Positions 54,331 through 62,189 of a stretch of 64,000 nt of DNA are shown here, one piece after another; position 1 is the first letter of the stretch, and every line of letters begins with the position of its first letter. The translations under genes were made by a program, and so were the position numbers. This DNA is from G963677445 sp963677445 (GTDB lineage: Bacteria > Bacteroidota > Ignavibacteria > Ignavibacteriales > Melioribacteraceae): positions 1-64,000 of the forward strand of contig CAXXGF010000081.1 of the NCBI GenBank assembly GCA_963677445.2, given 5' to 3'. The notes below the pieces were generated by a model, which was not told the DNA's origin, ran no database searches, and was given only the letters and a program-made list of their open reading frames with translations.

Positions 54331-56979
54331 TCAATCTTCTTTTTTATTCTCCTTTTTTTCCTCTTCCTTATTTTTAGGATAGATTATCAGCTCCTGGCCA
54401 ACGACAATTTTACTTCCTCTTATCCCGTTCCATTCCCTTATATCCCTTGCCCTGATATTATACTCTTCAGCGATATGCCCGAGAGTATCATCTTTTTTAA
54501 CGATGTAATGAATTTTTTCTTTACCGGAACTATCCCTGAACACTTCTTCCTTTTTTACACCTTCCTCTTTTTTAGTTTCAGTATATTCACTTTCATCAAT
54601 ATCCGAATAAATTTTCAGTGATTTACCAGCGACAATTTTGTTGCTGCTCAGATTATTCCATTCTTTTATTTTCCCGATGGATACACCAAATTTTTCGGCT
54701 ATTTCACTAATCGATATGCCTGAAGGAATAGTGTAGTTAATAACATTTGCTTCATTTTTGGGCGTGTCGGCCCCGATTGATTCAACTTTTTCCTTACCTT
54801 TTATCAGAAGTGTTTTGCCCGCGACAATACGATTGGAGCCGAGATTATTCCAGCTTCGGATATCTCTGCTGCTCACTCCGTATCTTTCGGCTATTTCACT
54901 TACGGTATCACCTTTTTTAATCCTGTATTTTGTGGCGCCTTCAACATTCATTACCGGTGTCTGTTTTTTATTCTCAACAATCTGTTCTCCGCCGCTGCCA
55001 ACAAATATCTGAAGCTTTTTACCACGGATTATTTTATTCGATCTCAGGTTATTCCACTGTTTGAGCTGGCTGACCCTGACCCCGTATTTATAGGCTATTG
55101 TTGAAAGTGACTCACCTCTTCGAATTCTGTGAGTCAACCATCTGCCTCCTGATTTCGCGTAGACAATGGAAAGTTTCTCACTTCTCGACATATTGTTAAT
55201 TTTAGCGTAATAATCTTTCTTCTCGCTCGGCACAAAAATATCCAGTGACTGGCCTACCCGGATTGTCGTCGTATACGGCAGGTTATTCCAGTTCCTGATA
55301 TCAGAAACCCTTACTTCAAAAATTTGGGCGATATCCACAAGATTATCCGATTTTTTTACTCTGTAAGCCACTTTCTCTTTACCTTCCGGAATTATTACTG
55401 CAGTGGTATCCTGGGCATTTTCCAAATAAAGTTTCAAATACTTATCATCATCTTCTGAAAGATTAATGACAAAATCATAAGGGGCTGTTGAATCCTTTTC
55501 AGTGTAAAAACTTTCAATCGCCGGGATATTATCCGTGTTAACGGCAAATTCAGCGTCACTTAGATCGGAAATTGGTATCTTCAGCTCCACACCGGGATAT
55601 ATACGCGATCTTGATGAAATATTATTAAACCGCGCGAGATGACTCAGGCGGACACCATATTTTTCCGCGATTTCCGAAAGAGTGTCACCTCTTTTCACAT
55701 TATGCAGCACAAACTGCAGCCTTGCTTCTTTTGGCACACTCTGAAGGTTCTGGACAAACATTTCGTATGACTGTACAGGAACTTTAAGCGGATAACCACC
55801 TTCATAATCCGGCGGTGTGCAATGCTGTATAAGGGCGGGATTCATATCTTTCAGTAATTCGGAGCTGACTCCCGCGCATTTTGCCAGCACATTCAGGTCT
55901 ACGGCTTCTTCAACGAGATGGACCTTATACTCATATGGTTTTTCATATTCTATTTTTTCAAATCCATATTTTTCAGGATTACTTGCTATCAAAGTAACGG
56001 CAATAAACTGTGGGACATAATTCCTTGTTTCTCTCGGTAAATGACGCCTGAGGTTCCAGAAATCATCCGAACCTGCTCTTCTCGCGGCTCTTTTTACGCG
56101 CAATTCACCACAATTATATGACGCTATCGCCAGGTACCAATCCTTCATTGCAAAATAAAGGTCTTTGAAATGTCTGGCCGCGGCCCGGGTAGCCAATTCA
56201 GGGTCCCTTCTTTCATCAACATAAAATCCGCTTTCCAGATCATATTGCCTGCCGGTCCCTTTGATAAACTGCCACATGCCCACAGCCCTGGCCCACGATC
56301 TCGCCCGGGGATTCAGCGCGCTTTCCATCATACTGAGGAAGATTAGTTGCTGGGGCACCTGTTCTTCGGCGAATATTTTGGCCATCATGGGAAAATATCG
56401 GCCCGAACGACTTAACCAGACTTTCATATGTCGCCTGCCCCGCCCGCTGAAATATTCAATATAGTGTTCAACATATTTGTTAACCACCATAGGAATTTCC
56501 CCGACAACGATCTTTTCACCATCCGCTATTATTCGCTGCTCCTCCTCTTCTGAAAGCTCAAATTCAGGATAATTTTTATTCAGGAATCTTTCGAGCGCCG
56601 AAATGGATACATCCGCCGGAAGTTCATCAAGACTCTCTATCAGTCTTTTATAATCTTCCACAATAGCCGATTCCAGATCGGTATATGCCCGGTTTTCATC
56701 TATTTCCGGGTAATAACTCAGTTTATTCAGATTAAGCATAGCCGAATCATAAAGCTTTAAAGCTTCACTGCTGTTTCCTTTCTGTTGCTCGGTCAGCGCC
56801 TTTACATAATTTTGCCTGGCCTCCTCCATCAACTCATTAATTATTACATAAGCATTGGAAACCAGTTTTGGTTGTCCTGTCGAAGGCACATCATCTTTAG
56901 TCAACGATTCCCATACCGAGCAGGATGTAAGAAAAATTGCTAATAAGAATAAAACTGAACCTGAAAAATACTTTTTCAC
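54331..56979 (-). CDS. mltD: MltD-type lytic transglycosylase with six LysM repeats
   Basis: 882 residues, lipoprotein signal (LTSCSVW, Cys near 20). A Slt/GEWL-fold catalytic domain (about 190-330) has the Glu in SMMESALNPRA and the motifs GMWQFIKGTGRQY and AIASYNCGE. Six LysM murein-binding repeats follow, each with an xxGDTLSEIAEKYGVR-like core and a WNNL strand, near 430, 545, 620, 690, 755 and 825. It ends in a Lys/Glu-rich tail. MltD homologues typically carry one to four LysM, so this one is long. It cleaves glycan strands to 1,6-anhydro ends. Confidence 0.92.
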   Translation of the reverse strand: MKKYFSGSVLFLLAIFLTSCSVWESLTKDDVPSTGQPKLVSNAYVIINELMEEARQNYVKALTEQQKGNSSEALKLYDSAMLNLNKLSYYPEIDENRAYTDLESAIVEDYKRLIESLDELPADVSISALERFLNKNYPEFELSEEEEQRIIADGEKIVVGEIPMVVNKYVEHYIEYFSGRGRRHMKVWLSRSGRYFPMMAKIFAEEQVPQQLIFLSMMESALNPRARSWARAVGMWQFIKGTGRQYDLESGFYVDERRDPELATRAAARHFKDLYFAMKDWYLAIASYNCGELRVKRAARRAGSDDFWNLRRHLPRETRNYVPQFIAVTLIASNPEKYGFEKIEYEKPYEYKVHLVEEAVDLNVLAKCAGVSSELLKDMNPALIQHCTPPDYEGGYPLKVPVQSYEMFVQNLQSVPKEARLQFVLHNVKRGDTLSEIAEKYGVRLSHLARFNNISSRSRIYPGVELKIPISDLSDAEFAVNTDNIPAIESFYTEKDSTAPYDFVINLSEDDDKYLKLYLENAQDTTAVIIPEGKEKVAYRVKKSDNLVDIAQIFEVRVSDIRNWNNLPYTTTIRVGQSLDIFVPSEKKDYYAKINNMSRSEKLSIVYAKSGGRWLTHRIRRGESLSTIAYKYGVRVSQLKQWNNLRSNKIIRGKKLQIFVGSGGEQIVENKKQTPVMNVEGATKYRIKKGDTVSEIAERYGVSSRDIRSWNNLGSNRIVAGKTLLIKGKEKVESIGADTPKNEANVINYTIPSGISISEIAEKFGVSIGKIKEWNNLSSNKIVAGKSLKIYSDIDESEYTETKKEEGVKKEEVFRDSSGKEKIHYIVKKDDTLGHIAEEYNIRARDIREWNGIRGSKIVVGQELIIYPKNKEEEKKENKKED

Positions 56980-57020
56980 TATTAACTCCGGATTTTGAAA
57001 TGCTTATGTAATTTAAGAAG

Positions 57021-57055
57021 TTAGCTTGATAATGTCAAGCTTATCATTAAGCTAA
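57021..57055 (-). other. Overlapping alternative hairpins upstream of mltD
   Basis: Two mutually exclusive hairpins can form: agcttga / tcaagct (57023-57029 with 57035-57041), or the longer ttagctt..aatg / catt..aagctaa (57021-57034 with 57045-57055). They lie about 40-75 bases before the mltD start. A leader-RNA or regulator-binding role is possible but unproven. Confidence 0.4.
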
Positions 57056-57198
57056 TTCACTTTATTTCTTTATTTATAATAAGTTATCCTGGCGGTAAAT
57101 CTTTTTTGAATTTGACAGCGATGAACACAAAAAATAATATTATACTGCACAAATAAAAAAATTTGCGAGTATGATGAAAGGATAAAATTGTTTAAAAT

Positions 57199-57222
57199 GA
57201 AAAAGGGGCTTTGATGCCCCTT
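57199..57222 (-). terminator. Intrinsic terminator after the acyl-CoA carboxylase gene
   Basis: On the minus strand a 7-bp GC-rich stem (aaggggc / gcccctt, 57203-57222) is followed by a T-run. It lies 12 bases after the carboxylase stop and ends the four-gene operon. Confidence 0.8.
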
Positions 57223-57234
57223 AGATTGCTAAAA

Positions 57235-58788
57235 TTATAGCGGAATGTTGCAATGTTTTTTACCCGGATTTTTATCGACCTTTGTTTTCAGAAACTGAAA
57301 GGCGTTAACAAGCCTTAATTTTGTATCGGAAGGCAGAATAACATCATCAACGTAACCTCTTTCGGCAGCTATATAAGGATTAGCGAATTTTTCTATATAC
57401 CCCTTCAGCTTTTCTTCAGTTTTTTGTTCAGGATTTTCAGCTTCCGAAATTTCCTTTCTGAAAATTATCTCCACAGCTCCCTTTGGTCCCATAACAGCGA
57501 TCTCGGCGGAAGGCCAGGCAAAGTTAAAATCGCCTCTTATGTGCTTTGAATTCATCACATCATATGCCCCGCCATAGGCTTTGCGTGTAATAACCGTACA
57601 TTTTGGCACTGTAGCCTCGCAAAAAGCGAAAAGAAGTTTTGATCCGTGCCTGATAATTCCGTTCCATTCCTGCTCGGTGCCGGGAAGAAACCCGGGGACA
57701 TCTTCGAGAACCAGCAAAGGAATATTAAAAGAGTCGCAAAACCTTACAAAACGGGCTCCCTTGACAGAGGAGTCTATGTTTAACACTCCGGCAAGCACCG
57801 CCGGCTGGTTGGCTATCACTCCCACCGGCATGCCTCCAATGCGCGTAAATCCGGTTATTATGTTTTGCGCATAATTTTTATGCACCTCAAGAAACTCCCC
57901 GTCATCAGCGAGAGCGGTAATTATTTCAGACATATCATAAGGTTTATTCGGATTATCGGGAATTATTTCATCCAGTTCGGGCAGAGTAAGATCGGCAGCA
58001 AAATCAAATTCTCTTGCCGGCGGTTTATCCTTCCAATTTAAAGGCAGATAGCCCATAAGATTTCTTATATTCTCAAATATTTCTATTTCACTTTCAAAGG
58101 CGAAATGAGCGACCCCACTTTTCGAGGCATGTGTTTCAGCTCCGCCAAGGTCTTCAAAAGAAACCTCTTCATGAGTTACTGTTTTAACTACGTTGGGACC
58201 GGTGACAAACATATGACTGGTATTCTTGACCATAAAAACAAAATCGGTAATAGCTGGAGAATAAACCGCCCCGCCGGCGCAGGGCCCGAGGACTGCTGAA
58301 ATTTGTGGAATCGTTCCACTGGCCAAAGTGTTTTTGAGGAAAATATCAGCATAACCTCCAAGGCTTACGACTCCTTCCTGAATTCTGGCTCCGCCCGAAT
58401 CATTTAACCCGATAACCGGAATTCCGACTTTAAGCGCCATATCCATTATTTTGCATATTTTTTCAGCGTGGGCTTCTGAAAGTGATCCGCCGAATACTGT
58501 AAAATCCTGGCTGAAAATGGCGACCGGTCGATTTTCTATCCTGGCGTATCCCGTGACAACTCCGTCACCCGGAATCTTTTGTTTGTCCAGCCCGAAATCG
58601 TTTGAACGGTGTTTGACCAGCATATCCGTTTCTTCAAAACTGCCCTCATCAACCAGAAGCTCAATCCTTTCCCTGGCTGTGAGTTTACCTTTATCATGCT
58701 GGCTTTTAATCCTTTTTTCTCCCCCTCCTTTAAGCGCCTCTTCTTTTAATTCTAAAAGCTTCTTTTGTCTTTCATTCATATTTTTCAC
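57235..58788 (-). CDS. Acyl-CoA carboxylase carboxyltransferase (propionyl-CoA type) beta subunit
   Basis: 517 residues with two crotonase-like halves. Diagnostic stretches are GKLTARERIELLVDEGSF, FGGSLSEAHAEKI, GLNDSGGARIQEGV, GPCAGGAVYSPA and, in the second half, VPGFLPGTEQEWNGIIRHG and RKAYGGAYDVMNSK. It moves CO2 from carboxybiotin to an acyl-CoA, in propionate metabolism or as the carboxyltransferase of methylmalonyl-CoA decarboxylase. Biotin carboxylase and carrier subunits are not in the window. It overlaps the ABC ATPase gene by 4 bases. Confidence 0.92.
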   Translation of the reverse strand: MKNMNERQKKLLELKEEALKGGGEKRIKSQHDKGKLTARERIELLVDEGSFEETDMLVKHRSNDFGLDKQKIPGDGVVTGYARIENRPVAIFSQDFTVFGGSLSEAHAEKICKIMDMALKVGIPVIGLNDSGGARIQEGVVSLGGYADIFLKNTLASGTIPQISAVLGPCAGGAVYSPAITDFVFMVKNTSHMFVTGPNVVKTVTHEEVSFEDLGGAETHASKSGVAHFAFESEIEIFENIRNLMGYLPLNWKDKPPAREFDFAADLTLPELDEIIPDNPNKPYDMSEIITALADDGEFLEVHKNYAQNIITGFTRIGGMPVGVIANQPAVLAGVLNIDSSVKGARFVRFCDSFNIPLLVLEDVPGFLPGTEQEWNGIIRHGSKLLFAFCEATVPKCTVITRKAYGGAYDVMNSKHIRGDFNFAWPSAEIAVMGPKGAVEIIFRKEISEAENPEQKTEEKLKGYIEKFANPYIAAERGYVDDVILPSDTKLRLVNAFQFLKTKVDKNPGKKHCNIPL

Positions 58789-59546
58789 AATGAAAAGTTA
58801 ATAATCGCTTCTTCTTCTGATTCCCTGATTATATTTTCAAGACTGTGAATATTACTGATAAAATCAGGAGACTCAGTTAAATAACGATTTTTTTCATCTG
58901 AAAATTCCGCAGTAAAAGATTTTATTATTTTCCCCGGATTTTTCTTCATTATATGAATAACATTCCCGGCAAAAAGCGCTCGTGAAATATTTGTTGTAGC
59001 GAGCAAAAAGCCAATGCCATATTTTTCGGTTACTCTTATCATTAACTTAAGTGTTTCACGGGCGGTCACCCTGTCCATATTTTCGAAAGGCTCATCAGTC
59101 AAAAGGAAATTCGCTCCCGATACAACTGCCCTGCCCAGAACGAGCCTGAAGCGATACCCCGTACTTTTATTATGGGGATGATGCTCCTCATATCCCGAAA
59201 GCCCCAGTAATTCCACTAATTCTTCGATATCAATAGAGTTATCTTCATTTTTACCCCACATAATATTTTCGATTGTATTCAGCCAGGGAAATGATGAAGG
59301 TGCCGAAGGAATGAAAGCAACATTCAGATTTTTCTGAGTAATAATTTCACCTGAATCAGGTTTTTCCAGATTCGTGATCAGCTTCAGCAGGGTTGTTTTA
59401 CCCGCCCCGGCCGGAGCGAGAATTACATTAGGTTTATCAGTTTCGAGGGTCAGATCAAATTCGCTTATCAGGTTGACTTTAAAACCGGAGGAATCTGTAT
59501 ACACCTTCGTCAGGTTTTTAATTTCAAGTATATTATCTTTTTTCAA
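58785..59546 (-). CDS. ABC transporter ATP-binding protein with degenerate motifs
   Basis: 253 residues, NitT/TauT-like in length and neighbours. Walker A (APAGAGKTTLL) and Walker B (FLLTDEPFEN) are intact. Other catalytic elements are altered: the Q-loop Gln is missing (VAFIPSAPSSFPWLNTIEN), the LSGGQ signature reads KSTGYRFRLVLGRA, and the H-loop His is replaced in LLATTNISRALFAG. It is 1 base from the permease gene. It may hydrolyse ATP poorly or act as a regulatory subunit. Confidence 0.8.
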   Translation of the reverse strand: MKKDNILEIKNLTKVYTDSSGFKVNLISEFDLTLETDKPNVILAPAGAGKTTLLKLITNLEKPDSGEIITQKNLNVAFIPSAPSSFPWLNTIENIMWGKNEDNSIDIEELVELLGLSGYEEHHPHNKSTGYRFRLVLGRAVVSGANFLLTDEPFENMDRVTARETLKLMIRVTEKYGIGFLLATTNISRALFAGNVIHIMKKNPGKIIKSFTAEFSDEKNRYLTESPDFISNIHSLENIIRESEEEAIINFSL

Positions 59547-59547
59547 A

Positions 59548-60312
59548 TCATTGCTCCCAAAAAATTATTTTAGCCGCGAGATATTTGATTATAAAATCGC
59601 CGGCTGAAAATATTATACCGGTAAAAACTGCCAGCGCGAATAATCCGGCGAGGTCATTGTAACTGGTAATCTCGGCGTAGATTGTCCCAAGTCCTCCTCC
59701 GCCTCCGACAAATTCGTAAAGCAGCGCCATTATCCATATCATTGAGTGAACCACCGTGAAGGATTTTGCCACATCCGGCAGAATAGAATTCCAGTATATT
59801 TCCCGGTAAATACGATTTGTTTTACCCAGCGTTTGCCCTGATTGAATATATTCATCCGGCACATTCCCGGTGTTTATGGCAAATAATGTAAGAATCTGAA
59901 TAAACGCGGTTAAAAAGAGAACAACAAATTCAGCGTATACAGAACCGTGTGTCCAGATATTCACAAGAAGCACAATAAACAAAACAGAAAATATTCCTGT
60001 AATTTTTATGAAGGATTCAATTATACTGCTTTCCGCCAGTTTTTTCAGTAAAAATCCCCTGAAAATATAAACCATGAAGAGAGCTGTAACAAACGAGGTA
60101 TATACCAGGAAAGTGGTAAGGGTAAAGCCCTTGAACAGTCCATATTCAGTTATAAGGTCTGCAAAAGATTCCAGGATCAGGAGAGGTCCCGGGAAATAAT
60201 CATTTACCGGAATGACAAAACCGAATAACAGTGTATACACCGCTAAAATAACTAAAATAATCGTTGCTATCATTTTTCCGGTAAATCCGGAAATATTTGT
60301 CGCGAGATTCAT
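59548..60312 (-). CDS. ABC transporter permease, NitT/TauT-like
   Basis: 254 residues with about six membrane helices and a recognisable EAA-loop region (GQTLGKTNRIYREIYWNSILP) that contacts the ATPase. The family imports nitrate, sulfonates, thiamine precursors and similar small ligands. No substrate-binding protein gene is nearby, so the system is either incomplete here or its binding protein is encoded elsewhere. It lies 6 bases after the class V aminotransferase gene. Confidence 0.82.
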   Translation of the reverse strand: MNLATNISGFTGKMIATIILVILAVYTLLFGFVIPVNDYFPGPLLILESFADLITEYGLFKGFTLTTFLVYTSFVTALFMVYIFRGFLLKKLAESSIIESFIKITGIFSVLFIVLLVNIWTHGSVYAEFVVLFLTAFIQILTLFAINTGNVPDEYIQSGQTLGKTNRIYREIYWNSILPDVAKSFTVVHSMIWIMALLYEFVGGGGGLGTIYAEITSYNDLAGLFALAVFTGIIFSAGDFIIKYLAAKIIFWEQ

Positions 60313-60318
60313 ATTGTC

Positions 60319-61788
60319 CTATAAATTAAACCATTTTAAAATTTCCATTGCTTTGTATTTATTACGTCCGCTATACTCAAATTCATTAGTATGAGAATCA
60401 TAGCTGTAATCTTTCGAAAGAGTATCAATATTTTCTATTATGTGCCTCAGCCCCTCAAGAACAAGATTTAGCTCCTTGTCTGTCATGGTAGGATGCAGGG
60501 AAAGCCTCACCCAGCCCGGTTTATCGGAATAATCTCCAGACGCTATTTTATCGGTTATCAGTTTCGACCGGCTCGGATCGACATGCAGCAGATAATGCCC
60601 ATATGTTCCGGCGCATGAACAGCCTCCCCTGACCTGGATTCCATAAAAATCGTTAAGGAGTTTCACAATGAGGTTGTAGTGAACATCCTCAATATAAAAA
60701 GAAATAATCCCAAGTCTTTCTTCTGTCTGGTTCGCGAGTATATGAAGTTTGGGAATAGAATTCAAATCGGGAAAAGCTTTGTCAAGAAGTTCCTGTTCTC
60801 TCGCGAGCATTTTATCCGCGCCCATTTTTTCCTTCAGCCTTACACAGAGCGCTGTCCTTATTGTCTGCAGAAAGCCGGGAGTGCCTCCATCCTCTCTCGC
60901 CTCAATATTGCTCAGGAACATATGTTCACCCCAGGGATTGGTCCACTCAACCGTTCCGCCGCCAGGATGATCGGGAATTTTCCTGGTATAAAGTTTTGAA
61001 TCGAAAACAAGAACTCCCGCCGATCCCGGTCCCCCCAGAAATTTATGTGGAGAGAAAAATATGGCGTCCAGCTTTTCTTCAGGGTCTTCGGGATGCATAT
61101 CGATATCCATATATGGAGCCGCGGCTGCAAAATCAACAAAACAAAGACCGCCATGTTGATGCATTATCTTTGCCATTTTATGGTAATCGACCTTAATGCC
61201 TGTAACATTTGAAGCGGCTGTAAATGAACCAATTTTCAATTTTCTCTTTTTATGTTTTTCAAGTATCTGGTGAAGATTTTCAATTTTTACCAGCCCCTCT
61301 TCATCCGGTTCAATGATCTCAACATCGGCCAGTGTTTCGAGCCAGGAAGTATGATTGGAATGGTGCTCCATATGGGTGATTATCACAAGCGGCGTATCTT
61401 CTTCAGAAAGAGTAATATGATTTTTTAATTGTTCACATACTTTTATTCCAATTATCCTCTGGAATTTGTTGACCACGGTTGTCATACCGAATCCGGCATT
61501 AATGATGACATCTTCAGGTCCCGCGTTAACATGTTTTTTTATTATTTTTTGTGCTTCATGATACGACAGGGTCATCGTCGTTCCGGTAATGTTGGTCTCC
61601 GTATGTGTGTTGCCGACAAGAGGACCAAACTGCTCAAGCATTTTATTTTCAATCGGACCATATAGTCTGCCGCTGGCTATCCAGTCTGCATAGACCAATC
61701 CTTTTTCACCATAGGGGGTATCGAACCTTGTATCTATACCGACAATATTTTTTCTAAATTGTAAAAAGTATTTTTCCAGGTTTGTCAT
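60319..61788 (-). CDS. Class V aminotransferase (cysteine desulfurase/selenocysteine lyase-like)
   Basis: 489 residues, PLP fold type I. The PLP-binding Lys lies in FFSPHKFLGGPGSAG near 250, preceded by VDFAAAAPYMDIDMHP. The substrate-side stretch VRGGCSCAGTYGHYLL carries the Cys-containing loop typical of the NifS/CsdA group. At 489 residues it is longer than IscS or SufS (about 400). The precise substrate is unknown. It heads the operon with the ABC genes and carboxylase beta subunit. Confidence 0.83.
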   Translation of the reverse strand: MTNLEKYFLQFRKNIVGIDTRFDTPYGEKGLVYADWIASGRLYGPIENKMLEQFGPLVGNTHTETNITGTTMTLSYHEAQKIIKKHVNAGPEDVIINAGFGMTTVVNKFQRIIGIKVCEQLKNHITLSEEDTPLVIITHMEHHSNHTSWLETLADVEIIEPDEEGLVKIENLHQILEKHKKRKLKIGSFTAASNVTGIKVDYHKMAKIMHQHGGLCFVDFAAAAPYMDIDMHPEDPEEKLDAIFFSPHKFLGGPGSAGVLVFDSKLYTRKIPDHPGGGTVEWTNPWGEHMFLSNIEAREDGGTPGFLQTIRTALCVRLKEKMGADKMLAREQELLDKAFPDLNSIPKLHILANQTEERLGIISFYIEDVHYNLIVKLLNDFYGIQVRGGCSCAGTYGHYLLHVDPSRSKLITDKIASGDYSDKPGWVRLSLHPTMTDKELNLVLEGLRHIIENIDTLSKDYSYDSHTNEFEYSGRNKYKAMEILKWFNL

Positions 61789-61902
61789 AATTTTCCCGAT
61801 GGTTCGCTGAAACTTTTTCCAGCTGAGAGTTATTTCATTTTCCTTTAAAAGAGACCTATAAAATTATCATTTTTTTGCGGTTAAAAACAAATTGAAATTA
61901 TA

Positions 61903-61933
61903 TTGCATAACATTTTGGAAAATCTTATATTTG
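61903..61933 (+). promoter_or_regulatory. Bacteroidetes-type promoter of the tRNA gene
   Basis: TTG (61903-61905) and TATATTTG (61926-61933, matching TAnnTTTG) are spaced by 20 bases and lie 16 bases before the tRNA. This is the -33/-7 consensus described for Bacteroidetes primary sigma factors. Confidence 0.5.
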
Positions 61934-61949
61934 TTGACTAAAATTTAAT

Positions 61950-62023
61950 GCGCCCGTAGCTCAACTGGACAGAGCGTCTGACTACGGATCAGAAGGTTGG
62001 GGGTTCGAATCCTCCCGGGCGTA
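61950..62023 (+). tRNA. tRNA-Arg (anticodon ACG)
   Basis: A 74-nt cloverleaf: acceptor gcgcccg / cgggcgt with one G-U pair, D-arm with agctcaactggacagagc, anticodon stem tctga / tcaga around ctacgga (anticodon ACG), and T-arm ttgggggttcgaatcctccc. The discriminator is A. CCA is not encoded. ACG reads CGN codons after deamination to inosine. Confidence 0.96.
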
Positions 62024-62031
62024 CTACTATG

Positions 62032-62070
62032 CCCCTGTTTGATGAAAATTCAGCAGGGGTTTTTTATTTT
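62032..62070 (+). terminator. Intrinsic terminator of the tRNA gene
   Basis: cccctg (62032-62037) pairs with caggggt (62054-62060) and is followed by ttttttatttt. It lies just after the tRNA 3' end. Confidence 0.85.
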
Positions 62071-62189
62071 TTGGACCTTATGTTCTCTAAAGATTTGTAT
62101 TTGCGATCCAACAAATTCAAAAGAAATTTTTTCAGAATAATTCTGTTATATATAATAGAAGATTTTAAGTAATATCAAAGGCTGATTAT

